Shown here: in pieces, positions 14,337 to 20,814 of the stretch
Numbering within the stretch: the stretch's first letter is position 1
How the letters are laid out: each line of letters begins with the position of its first letter
From: Elusimicrobiota bacterium
Lineage (GTDB): Bacteria > Elusimicrobiota > Elusimicrobia > Elusimicrobiales > UBA9959
Length of the DNA stretch: 33,662 nt
Assembly (NCBI GenBank): GCA_003450815.1
Contig: DMES01000082.1
Span: 1 to 33,662, forward strand
Direction: 5' to 3'
The notes under the pieces: model-generated
What the model was told of the DNA's origin: nothing
Database searches by the model: none
What the model saw: only the letters and a program-made list of their open reading frames with translations
Position numbers and translations under genes: made by a program

Positions 14337-14449
14337 GAGAAGAATATAGAATACAGAAGTCAGAATATAGAAGGCAGCGGGGATTATTAGTCAGTCGGCT
14401 CTCCTCATTCCGAATTCTAAATTCTATATTCTGTCTTCTGTATTCTAAA
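14337..14449 (+). repeat. Near-perfect inverted heptamer array (AGAATAT), secY-adk spacer
   Basis: The left arm (14341-14377) has 7-bp units such as aatatag, aatacag, aagtcag, aatatag, aaggcag. The right arm (14414-14446) has units attctaa, attctat, attctgt, cttctgt, attctaa. The segment 14348-14372 is complementary to 14422-14446 at 24 of 25 positions, the best-paired stem of all the arrays, with a loop of about 49 nt. Confidence 0.92.
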
Positions 14450-14460
14450 CGGGAATTTGT

Positions 14461-15111
14461 ATGAATATAATTTTACTTGGTTATCCCGGTTCTGGAAAAG
14501 GAACCCAGGCCCAGGTTCTTGCTCGTAAATTAGGGCTCATGCATTTCTCCACGGGTGACATTTTCCGTGAAGAAATTTCAAAGAGAAGCGCGCTCGGGCT
14601 TGAAGCGGCGGGGTATCTTTCGGGCGGCAGGCTGGTGCCGGATAAACTGGTTCTGGATTTAATACAGAGCAGGCTTGCCACAGAAACGCGCGGCCTTTTA
14701 TTTGACGGATTTCCGCGCACGGTGGAGCAGGCGCAAGCCCTGGACGATTATCTCGCCTCAAAAGGCCTCGCGGTGGACAGGGTGTTTTTTCTGGATCTGC
14801 CGGAACAGGAAGTGGTTTCCCGTCTGGGCGCGCGGCGCACCTGTGTGAAGTGCGGCATGATTTACAACATTCTTACCAGCGCGCCAGCGAAAGAAAATAC
14901 CTGCGACAGCTGCAGCGGGGCGCTGACACTCAGGGAAGACGATAAGCCGGAAGTAATAAAAAAGCGCATTATGGTTTACAGAGATCAGACCGAGCCTCTT
15001 CTAGCCTATTATAAAGGCAACGGGGTTTTTTCAGAGATCAAAGCGGCCCTTGCCCCGCAAGCCATAACCGAACAAATCCTTTCTTCGCTTAAAACCGTCG
15101 GGCTTTGCTGA
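14461..15111 (+). CDS. adk: Adenylate kinase, zinc-LID form
   Basis: Catalyses ATP + AMP = 2 ADP in the cytoplasm (216 residues). The P-loop GYPGSGKGTQ is at residues 7-16, LMHFSTGDIFREEISKRSAL follows, and DGFPRT marks the AMP-binding region. The LID carries four cysteines, C128, C131, C148 and C151 (CVKC, CDSC), a structural zinc site typical of long-form Gram-positive and many other bacterial enzymes. Location after secY and 6 nt before map is the standard spc-alpha junction. The Shine-Dalgarno is weak (CGGGA). Confidence 0.98.
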   Translation: MNIILLGYPGSGKGTQAQVLARKLGLMHFSTGDIFREEISKRSALGLEAAGYLSGGRLVPDKLVLDLIQSRLATETRGLLFDGFPRTVEQAQALDDYLASKGLAVDRVFFLDLPEQEVVSRLGARRTCVKCGMIYNILTSAPAKENTCDSCSGALTLREDDKPEVIKKRIMVYRDQTEPLLAYYKGNGVFSEIKAALAPQAITEQILSSLKTVGLC

Positions 15112-15117
15112 GAGAAC

Positions 15118-15873
15118 ATGGTTGAATTAAAGACTCCGCCCGAGCTTGAGAAAATGCGCACTGCGTCGGGCATTGTGGCTTCTACGCTCGCCCTGTTGAG
15201 GGAAAAAATAAAGCCGGGTGTTTCAACTTTGGAGCTTGACCGTCTGGCCGAGGCTGAAATACGGCGGCGCGGCGCCCAGCCGGCGTTCCTCGGGTACAGG
15301 GGCTACCCGGCCACGCTTTGTGTTTCTATAAACGAGGAAGTTGTGCACGGCATTCCGAACGCCGCCCGCCTGATAGTTGAGGGTGATGTGGTCAGCCTTG
15401 ATCTTGGGGCTGTGTGGGAGGGGTTTTACGGAGACGCAGCCATCACCGTCGCGGCCGGCCGGATTAAACCGGAGCGGACCAGATTGCTTGAGGTTACGGA
15501 AGCGGCGCTTTACCGGGCGCTTGAAACTGTTAAAAGCGGAATTCGCATCGGAGATGTTTCACACGCCGTGGAAGAATTTGTGGCGTCCACCGGCATGGGC
15601 GTGGTGCGAGAGTTTACCGGCCACGGGATCGGCAGGCATTTGCATGAAGAGCCCTCCATCCCCAATTTCGGCAAGCCCGGCACAGGCGTGGTTCTAAAGC
15701 CCGGCATGACGCTTGCCATAGAGCCCATGGTTTGCCTTGGCGCCGCGGAGGTTGTAGTAAAGGATGATGGTTGGACGGCTGTTTCCGCCGACGGGTCCTG
15801 TGCCGCGCATTTTGAGCATACCGTGGCGGTTACGGAGGATGGCTGCGAAATACTCAGTTCGATTCAAGATTAA
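15118..15873 (+). CDS. map: Methionine aminopeptidase, type I
   Basis: Removes the initiator methionine from nascent proteins (251 residues). The five metal ligands are visible: D95 (SLDLGA), D106 (YGDAAITV), H169 (TGHGIGRHLHEEP), E202 (LAIEPMV) and E233 (HFEHTVAV), each two lower than the E. coli numbering. No N-terminal SH3-binding or zinc extension. It starts 6 nt after adk, so the two are probably coupled. Confidence 0.98.
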   Translation: MVELKTPPELEKMRTASGIVASTLALLREKIKPGVSTLELDRLAEAEIRRRGAQPAFLGYRGYPATLCVSINEEVVHGIPNAARLIVEGDVVSLDLGAVWEGFYGDAAITVAAGRIKPERTRLLEVTEAALYRALETVKSGIRIGDVSHAVEEFVASTGMGVVREFTGHGIGRHLHEEPSIPNFGKPGTGVVLKPGMTLAIEPMVCLGAAEVVVKDDGWTAVSADGSCAAHFEHTVAVTEDGCEILSSIQD

Positions 15874-15895
15874 AAATTTATCTTAAATCCCGGAT

Positions 15896-15931
15896 GAGGA
15901 GGACAATAACAATTTTGTATAATATAGACAT
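15896..15931 (+). promoter_or_regulatory. Candidate internal promoter before infA
   Basis: A perfect TATAAT at 15918-15923 ends 8 nt before the infA ATG at 15932. A start 7 nt downstream would leave one or two untranslated bases. The only Shine-Dalgarno-like GAGGAGG (15896-15902) is about 30 nt from the ATG, too far for normal use. No clear -35 is seen. The second TATAAT-to-ATG case in the window (compare 1608). Confidence 0.4.
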
Positions 15932-16153
15932 ATGTCAGAAAACAGCGAAAAAATAGAAATTGAAGGGGTAGTAAAAGAGTCGCTCCCGAACGCCACTTTC
16001 AGAGTTGAGATCGCTCCCGGAAAAACCATCCTCGGGATAATTTCCGGAAAGATGCGCATTAACCATATAAAGATTCTTCCCGGAGATAAAGTCCGCCTTG
16101 AATTATCTCCTTATGACCTTTCCAAGGGCAGGATTGTTTACAGGGGAAAATGA
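15932..16153 (+). CDS. infA: Translation initiation factor IF-1
   Basis: Binds the 30S A site during initiation (73 residues, OB fold). Sequence pattern: KIEIEGVVKESLPNATFRVE, then ISGKMRINHIKILPGDKVRL, then LSPYDLSKGRIVYRGK. Length is standard. Unlike its neighbours it lacks a nearby Shine-Dalgarno and has a TATAAT just upstream, so it may also be transcribed separately from the long operon. Confidence 0.97.
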   Translation: MSENSEKIEIEGVVKESLPNATFRVEIAPGKTILGIISGKMRINHIKILPGDKVRLELSPYDLSKGRIVYRGK

Positions 16154-16157
16154 ATAA

Positions 16158-16206
16158 ATGCAAATTGCAAAATGCAAATTGCAAAATGCAGAGTGTAAAA
16201 TGTAAC
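16158..16206 (+). repeat. Seven in-phase heptamers (WTGCAAA), infA-rpmJ spacer
   Basis: Seven consecutive 7-bp units without gaps: atgcaaa, ttgcaaa, atgcaaa, ttgcaaa, atgcaga, gtgtaaa, atgtaac. Drift increases toward the 3' end. There is no complementary arm in this spacer, so this is a one-armed array. It starts 5 nt after the infA stop. Confidence 0.92.
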
Positions 16207-16217
16207 GAGGTATTAAA

Positions 16218-16331
16218 ATGAAGGTAAGAGCAAGCGTTAAAAAGATTTGCAATAAATGCAAGATCGTTAAAAGGAAAGGCGTGGTCAGGGTAATTTGCAC
16301 CGACCCCCGCCATAAGCAGAGACAGGGTTAG
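16218..16331 (+). CDS. rpmJ: 50S ribosomal protein L36, zinc form
   Basis: The smallest ribosomal protein, 37 residues, beginning MKVRASVKKICNKCKIVKRK. Zinc ligands C11, C14, C27 and H32 are all present (CNKC, then ICTDPRH), so it is the Cys+ form, and it ends KQRQG. Start is ATG 16218, with an ACGAGG about 9 nt upstream. Position between infA and rpsM is the conserved alpha-operon location. It is flanked on both sides by one-armed repeat arrays. Confidence 0.97.
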   Translation: MKVRASVKKICNKCKIVKRKGVVRVICTDPRHKQRQG

Positions 16332-16341
16332 TTTTTATTAA

Positions 16342-16381
16342 CTTCAGCGCTTCAGTTCTTCAGCGCTTAAGTACTTAGCTT
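16342..16381 (+). repeat. One-armed octamer array (CTTCAGCG), rpmJ-rpsM spacer
   Basis: Five 8-bp units in phase: cttcagcg, cttcagtt, cttcagcg, cttaagta, cttagctt. Same word and orientation as the right-hand arms in the rpsQ-rplN and rpsM-rpsK spacers, but with no left arm. It runs directly into the AAGGAG of rpsM. Confidence 0.88.
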
Positions 16382-16393
16382 TAAGGAGAAATT

Positions 16394-16801
16394 ATGGCAA
16401 GAATAGCCGGAGTGGATTTACCGAGGGAAAAAAGAATCGACATTGCTCTCGCCTATGTTTACGGCATAGGCCGGCCTATGGCCAGGAAGATTTTGGAAGG
16501 CCTGAAAAACCAGATAGACCCCACAACCAGGGTAAAGAATCTGACCGAAGATCAGGTGGGGCTGCTCAATTCGCTTATATCCAAGGAATATAAGGTGGAA
16601 GGCGAACTGAGGCGCGAAGAAACTGCGCATATCAAGCGCTATGTGGAAATCAGCAGTTATCGCGGTTACAGGCACAGACGCAATCTTCCGGCCCGCGGCC
16701 AACGCACCAAGACCAACGCCAGAACCCGCAGGGGCAGGAGAAAAACCGTGGGCTCGGCTTCAAAAGCGCCGGCGACGGCGGCGCCAAAAACCGCAGCGTA
16801 A
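16394..16801 (+). CDS. rpsM: 30S ribosomal protein S13
   Basis: Small-subunit head protein S13 (135 residues), touching the P-site tRNA and 50S bridges. It has MARIAGVDLPREKRIDIALA, YVYGIGRPMARKIL, REETAHIKRYVEISSYRGYR, and HRRNLPARGQRTKTNARTRR. A C-terminal Ala/Lys/Pro tail of about 18 residues extends beyond the usual end. AAGGAG precedes the ATG by about 6 nt. Confidence 0.98.
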   Translation: MARIAGVDLPREKRIDIALAYVYGIGRPMARKILEGLKNQIDPTTRVKNLTEDQVGLLNSLISKEYKVEGELRREETAHIKRYVEISSYRGYRHRRNLPARGQRTKTNARTRRGRRKTVGSASKAPATAAPKTAA

Positions 16802-16806
16802 ACAAA

Positions 16807-16887
16807 GCGCTTAAGCGCTGAAGAGCTGAAGCTCTGAAGCGTTAAGAAATAAAAACTTCAGCGCTTCAGCTCTTCAGAGCTTCAGTT
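16807..16887 (+). repeat. Inverted octamer array (AGCTGAAG), rpsM-rpsK spacer
   Basis: Left arm 16807-16846: five 8-bp units (gcgcttaa, gcgctgaa, gagctgaa, gctctgaa, gcgttaag). Right arm 16856-16887: four units (cttcagcg, cttcagct, cttcagag, cttcagtt). The two arms pair over about 32 bp with one or two mismatches per outer unit, and the loop is a short A-rich stretch. Confidence 0.92.
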
Positions 16888-16917
16888 CTGATTTATCCCC
16901 AGGAGGAATTTAAAATT

Positions 16918-17436
16918 ATGAGTGACGAGAAAAAACCACAGAACGAGCCGGCAAAAAAACCGGACCAGGGGAAACCGCAAAGCGGTGTCCCCTCAGCCGC
17001 CGGGAAGGTGCCAGCTAAGCCGCAAGGCGGCGCTCCCTCGGCCGCCGGGAAAGTGTCGGAAAAACCGCAGGTCAAACGCCGCTATCGCAATGTGCCTTTT
17101 GCCCGCGTGTACATCAACTGCTCTTTCAATAATACCATTGTCACAATTACCGACGAAAAAGGCGGGGCTATCGCCTGGTCTACTTCCGGCAGCAACGGCT
17201 TCAGGGGCACCAAGAAGGGAACGCCTTTCGCGGCCCAGATAACGGCCTCAAAAGCTTGCGCCAAGGCCGCCGAGTACGGCGTGCGGCAGGCTCAGATTTT
17301 TGTGAACGGCCCCGGTCCCGGCAGAGAAACCGCTATACGTGCTATAGCCGCCAGCGGTATACGCGTGGTGTCCATAAAAGATGTTACCGGCATTCCGCAC
17401 AACGGGTGCCGGCCGCCCAAGGCGAGAAGAGTATAA
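16918..17436 (+). CDS. rpsK: 30S ribosomal protein S11 with N-terminal extension
   Basis: Small-subunit platform protein S11 (172 residues, against about 129 in E. coli). The core begins near residue 56 with RRYRNVPFARVYINCSFNNT and contains IVTITDEKGGAIAWSTSGSN, FRGTKKGTPFAAQ, VFVNGPGPGRE-like (IFVNGPGPGRE) and the C-terminal DVTGIPHNGCRPPKARRV. The first 55 residues are Pro/Lys/Ala-rich and contain a duplicated segment (PSAAGKVPAKPQGG and PSAAGKVSEKPQ). The strong Shine-Dalgarno CAGGAGG supports this long start. Confidence 0.97.
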   Translation: MSDEKKPQNEPAKKPDQGKPQSGVPSAAGKVPAKPQGGAPSAAGKVSEKPQVKRRYRNVPFARVYINCSFNNTIVTITDEKGGAIAWSTSGSNGFRGTKKGTPFAAQITASKACAKAAEYGVRQAQIFVNGPGPGRETAIRAIAASGIRVVSIKDVTGIPHNGCRPPKARRV

Positions 17437-17560
17437 CAACAGGTAGAGGCAGAGAAACAGAAGGCAGAGGTTAAAGAAGAAATTGAGGCGCTTAACCTAA
17501 CCTCTGAGCTCAAGCGAAGTTGCGAGCTATGCCTTTGCCTTTACCTAGATAACCTGTTTT
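17437..17560 (+). repeat. Inverted AGGCAGAG-type array, rpsK-rpsD spacer
   Basis: The left arm has aggtag, aggcag, aaggcag and aggtta words. The right arm has taacctctg, tatgcctttgcctttacct and aacctg. CAGAGGTTA at 17465-17473 pairs perfectly with 17498-17506, and CAGGT near 17440 can pair with the outer right end. The word resembles those at 4797 and 25306. Confidence 0.7.
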
Positions 17561-17575
17561 AAAATTGGAGGTTAA

Positions 17576-18211
17576 ATGTCCAGATATACGGGTCCAAGCT
17601 GCAAAAAATGCAGGAAGGTCAGCCAAAAGCTGTTCCTTAAGGGCGTCAAATGCAATACCAATTGTATTGTGGATAAACAGAAACAGAAAAAAGATAAAAA
17701 GTTTTCATCGGGCGCCGGCAGAAATAAAAAATCCGACTACGCCATTCATCTGAAAGAAAAGCAGATAGCGCGTATGATGGCACAGGTAGGCGAAGCGCAG
17801 TTCCGCAGGTTCTTTGCCATGGCCTCAAAGGATAAGGGCCAGACGGGAGCCGCGCTTTTGCGCTTCCTTGAAGTGCGTCTTGATAATATAGTGAGGCGTC
17901 TTGGTTTTGCGGTGTCAATGAAAGGAGCCCGTCAGCTGGTAAGCCATGGCCATATTAAAGTTAACGGCAAGCGGGTGGATATAGCGTCGTGTCTGGTTAA
18001 ACCCGGAGACGCGGTTTCAATAGACCAGCATGCTTCCCAGACGCCGCTTGTCAAGCAGGGCCTCGAGAATGCGCAGAAAACGGCCCACCGCCCTAGTTTT
18101 TTGGCTTGGGACGAGGCCACGGTTTCCGGCAAGCTTGTGCGTTGGCCGGATCGGGCCGAAGTTTCCATACCCGTAAACGAACAGCTTATTGTTGAGTTCT
18201 ATTCCAAATAA
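17576..18211 (+). CDS. rpsD: 30S ribosomal protein S4, zinc form
   Basis: Small-subunit assembly initiator S4 (211 residues). N-terminus MSRYTGPSCKKCRKVSQKLF with four cysteines, C9, C12, C26 and C30, in the zinc-site position. The last pair is spaced C-x3-C, one residue shorter than usual. The S4 RNA-binding domain is clear: LLRFLEVRLDNIVRRLGFAV, then RQLVSHGHIKVNGKRVDI. The C-terminus NEQLIVEFYSK is standard. GGAGG precedes the ATG. Confidence 0.98.
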   Translation: MSRYTGPSCKKCRKVSQKLFLKGVKCNTNCIVDKQKQKKDKKFSSGAGRNKKSDYAIHLKEKQIARMMAQVGEAQFRRFFAMASKDKGQTGAALLRFLEVRLDNIVRRLGFAVSMKGARQLVSHGHIKVNGKRVDIASCLVKPGDAVSIDQHASQTPLVKQGLENAQKTAHRPSFLAWDEATVSGKLVRWPDRAEVSIPVNEQLIVEFYSK

Positions 18212-18228
18212 TCAGGAGGTCGCAAAGC

Positions 18229-19203
18229 ATGTCTACATTTTCAAAGCAGCTCATAATCCCGGAAACATTGAATCTTGAGGAAAAAAGCCAGACCGTGAAT
18301 TATTCCAAATTCACCGCCGAGCCTTATGAAAGAGGCTATGGTCACACCATAGGCAATTCACTCAGGCGTATCCTTCTTTCAAGCCTTGACGGCGCCGCAG
18401 TTGTGGCTGTGCGCATTAAGGGCGCCCGCCATGAATATTCCACCGTCAACGGCGTTGAGGAGGATGTTATAAACATACTCCTGAACCTGAAGAAACTTCG
18501 TGTGCGTCTTCACGGCGAAGGGCCGGAGACGCTTCTTATTTCGCTTAAGGGCAAAAAAGAGGTTAAGGCCTCCGACATACGCGAAAGCGCCAATGTGGAG
18601 GTAATAAACAAGGACCTTGTGATCGCCCATGTCGAGGCTGGCGCCGAGTTTGAGGCGGAGCTTGAGATCGCAAGGGGCGCAGGGTATCTCACCTCGGATG
18701 AAATTATTTCAAGAATGACCCTGCCGGCGGATTTTATCCCGATGGACGCGCTATTTTCCCCGATTGAGAAAGTCCATTACACCGTGGAAAACGCCCGTGT
18801 GGGACATAAGACCGATTATGACAAACTGGTGCTTGAAGTGTGGACCGACGGCACCATTACGCCGTCCGACGCGGTGAGCAAAACGGCCGCCCTCCTGCGG
18901 CGCTCCATTATTCCTTTCCTGCCGAAAGAAGAGGTTGCGGCGGAAAGAGTTCCTGAAAAAAGCGAAGAAAGCTCCGCCGGCGCCGGCGAGTTGAATAATA
19001 AGCTGGAGCAGGGCGTTGATATGATAGAGCTTTCCTCCAGGGCATCCAACTGTCTTAAAGTGGCGGGCATCCGCACCATAGGAGAACTGGTAAATAAATC
19101 CGAGGATGACCTGCTCGCGGTAAAAAATTTCGGGCAAAAATCCCTTGACGAAATTAAGGATAAACTTAAGGAGATGGGGCTCTCGCTCGGTAGAAAGGAA
19201 TAG
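18229..19203 (+). CDS. rpoA: DNA-directed RNA polymerase alpha subunit
   Basis: Assembles RNA polymerase and contacts activators (324 residues). The N-domain has FTAEPYERGYGHTIGNSLRR, ILLSSLDGAAV and the EDVINILLNLKKL dimer helix. A flexible acidic linker (about residues 235-255) leads to the C-terminal helix-hairpin-helix domain: ELSSRASNCLKVAGIRTIGE, then LLAVKNFGQKSLDEIKDKL. It has a strong AGGAGG and follows rpsD by 17 nt. The stop overlaps a short GC hairpin. Confidence 0.98.
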   Translation: MSTFSKQLIIPETLNLEEKSQTVNYSKFTAEPYERGYGHTIGNSLRRILLSSLDGAAVVAVRIKGARHEYSTVNGVEEDVINILLNLKKLRVRLHGEGPETLLISLKGKKEVKASDIRESANVEVINKDLVIAHVEAGAEFEAELEIARGAGYLTSDEIISRMTLPADFIPMDALFSPIEKVHYTVENARVGHKTDYDKLVLEVWTDGTITPSDAVSKTAALLRRSIIPFLPKEEVAAERVPEKSEESSAGAGELNNKLEQGVDMIELSSRASNCLKVAGIRTIGELVNKSEDDLLAVKNFGQKSLDEIKDKLKEMGLSLGRKE

Positions 19204-19220
19204 CGGCGCGTTGCGCCGCT
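19202..19220 (+). other. GC hairpin at the rpoA stop
   Basis: AGCGGCGC (19202-19209) and GCGCCGCT (19213-19220) form a perfect 8-bp stem starting inside the rpoA stop codon. No T-run follows, so it is more likely an mRNA stability or attenuation element than a full intrinsic terminator. Confidence 0.55.
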
Positions 19221-19222
19221 GG

Positions 19223-19268
19223 CCACAAGTTACAAGTCACAGGTCACAAGCAAGAGACCTAAACAGGT
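19223..19268 (+). repeat. Heptamer array (TCACAAG), rpoA-rplQ spacer
   Basis: Units ccacaag, ttacaag, tcacagg, tcacaag in 7-bp phase. A short partial complement (acctaaacaggtgacg) follows. The same word makes the longer array after the amidase gene at 29373. Confidence 0.75.
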
Positions 19269-19297
19269 GACGAACAGAACAAAGGATCCGCAAGATT

Positions 19298-19642
19298 ATG
19301 ATAAAGAACCTCGGACACAGAAAACTTTCCAAGACCGGCTCACATAGGAAGGCGATGTTTTCCAATATGGCTACCAGCCTTCTCCTGCATGAAAAAATAA
19401 CCACCACGGTCCCCAAAGCCAAAGAATTGCGCAGGGTGGTGGAGCGCGTTATCACCGACGCCAAGCATGGCCGGAAGCTAGAAGTGCGACGCGCGGTGCG
19501 TAGCCGCGAAGTTTACAACAAGGTGCTTGAGGTTATAGCGCCGCGCTATAAGGAACGTCCTGGCGGTTTCACCAGGATCTTAAGGGTTGGAGTAAGAAAA
19601 GGCGACGCGACCGAGGTCGCCATGATAAAGCTGGTTGATTAA
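19298..19642 (+). CDS. rplQ: 50S ribosomal protein L17
   Basis: Large-subunit protein L17 (114 residues), last gene of the ribosomal cluster. It has NLGHRKLSKTGSHRKAMFSN, MATSLLLHEKITTTVPKAKE, LRRVVERVITDAK and the ending GFTRILRVGVRKGDATEVAM. AAGGA is about 11 nt upstream. The stop codon overlaps an A/T-rich inverted repeat. Confidence 0.98.
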   Translation: MIKNLGHRKLSKTGSHRKAMFSNMATSLLLHEKITTTVPKAKELRRVVERVITDAKHGRKLEVRRAVRSREVYNKVLEVIAPRYKERPGGFTRILRVGVRKGDATEVAMIKLVD

Positions 19643-19666
19643 AATTTTTTGCGGCAAAAAATTTTA
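19640..19666 (+). terminator. A/T-rich inverted repeat after rplQ
   Basis: TAAAATTTTTTGC and its exact reverse complement are separated by one base, so a 12-bp stem with a 3-nt CGG loop can form. It starts in the rplQ stop. The T6 run is in the 5' arm for the + strand, so the + strand stem is followed by TTTTA only. It could be a weak, symmetrical terminator or attenuator before mreB. Confidence 0.45.
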
Positions 19667-19680
19667 CCAAAAAAAGAGAA

Positions 19681-20724
19681 ATGTTTGACTATTTTTTCAG
19701 CCTTTTTTCCAATGATATAGGCATTGACCTGGGCACTGCCAATACGCTGGTTTATGTCAGAGGCAAGGGCATCGTGTTGCGGGAGCCGTCCGTGGTCGCC
19801 ATAGACAAGAATAAGCACCGGGTCCTCGCAGTGGGCTCGGAGGCCAAGCTTATGCTTGGGCGCACGCCCTCAAATATTGTGGCGGTGCGTCCGTTGCGAA
19901 ACGGGGTAATAGCCGACTTCGAAGTAACGCAGGAAATGATAAAGTATTTTATCAGGAAGGTGCACAACAGGCGCAGCCTTTTGCATCCCCGTATTGTCAT
20001 AGGCATCCCTTCAGGTATTACGGAAGTCGAAAAACGCGCAGTGCAGGAATCCGCCGAGCAGGCGGGCGCGCGGGAAGTTTTGCTTATAGAAGAACCTATG
20101 GCCGCCGCCATAGGTTCAGATCTGCCTGTTTCCGAGCCTCACGCCAGCATGATTTGCGATATAGGCGGCGGCACTACGGAAGTGGCTGTCATCTCGCTTG
20201 GCGGCATGGTTGTGGCCAAGTCGCTTGATGTGGCGGGCGACGAGATGGATGACTGCGTAGTGCAGTATTTCAGGAGAAAGCACAATTTAGTCATAGGAGA
20301 AGCTACCGCGGAAGAGGTGAAGATACAGATAGGTTCGGTTTTTCCTCTGAAAGAAGAAAAGACCATAGAGGTCAAGGGCAGGGACCAGGCAAAGGGTCTG
20401 CCTAAAACAATTCTTGTTACTTCAGAAGAGATACGCCAGGCTCTCATGGAGCCTGTTCAGCTTATTGTGGATGTTATTAAGCAGGTACTGGAAGAGACCC
20501 CTCCCGAGCTTTCCTCGGATCTGGTTGACAGGGGGATGGTGCTTGCCGGCGGAGGTTCGCTTTTGCGCGGCTTCCCCGAGCTTATCAGGCAGGAAACAGA
20601 GTTGCCCGTCCACAGAGCCGCCGATCCGTTAAGCTGTGTCGCCCTTGGCTGCGGTAAGTATTTGGAAGAACTGGACAAGATACAGCAGAAACCCGATTTT
20701 TTTAAGTTATACCGGAACGATTAG
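19681..20724 (+). CDS. mreB: Rod shape-determining protein MreB
   Basis: Actin-like ATPase that guides lateral wall synthesis at the inner membrane (347 residues). Nucleotide-binding motifs: DIGIDLGTANTLVYVRGKGI (phosphate 1), CDIGGGTTEVAVISLGG (phosphate 2) and GGGSLLRGFPELI (adenosine). The N-terminal MFDYFFSLFS is an amphipathic segment suited to membrane contact. The Shine-Dalgarno is weak (AAGAGA). It lies 38 nt after rplQ, so some transcription may continue from the ribosomal operon. Confidence 0.98.
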   Translation: MFDYFFSLFSNDIGIDLGTANTLVYVRGKGIVLREPSVVAIDKNKHRVLAVGSEAKLMLGRTPSNIVAVRPLRNGVIADFEVTQEMIKYFIRKVHNRRSLLHPRIVIGIPSGITEVEKRAVQESAEQAGAREVLLIEEPMAAAIGSDLPVSEPHASMICDIGGGTTEVAVISLGGMVVAKSLDVAGDEMDDCVVQYFRRKHNLVIGEATAEEVKIQIGSVFPLKEEKTIEVKGRDQAKGLPKTILVTSEEIRQALMEPVQLIVDVIKQVLEETPPELSSDLVDRGMVLAGGGSLLRGFPELIRQETELPVHRAADPLSCVALGCGKYLEELDKIQQKPDFFKLYRND

Positions 20725-20726
20725 CG

Positions 20727-20742
20727 CCGGCGTCTGCGCCGG
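20727..20742 (+). other. Short GC hairpin between mreB and mreC
   Basis: CCGGCG (20727-20732) and CGCCGG (20737-20742) with a TCTG loop, 2 nt after the mreB stop. It lacks a clean T-run. It may stabilise the mreB 3' end or partially attenuate, as commonly supposed for mreB being made in excess over mreC; that is inference. Confidence 0.45.
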
Positions 20743-20814
20743 GCCTTTAATACCGTTTTCCGGTGATTGGTCACTTCCAAACACGGGCGTTTCTGCTTTG
20801 GTCAGGGGCCCGTT

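Noticed and set aside
16158..16206. CRISPR array
   Set aside because: The units are 7-9 bp, drift from copy to copy and have no unique spacers of about 30 bp. No cas gene is present.
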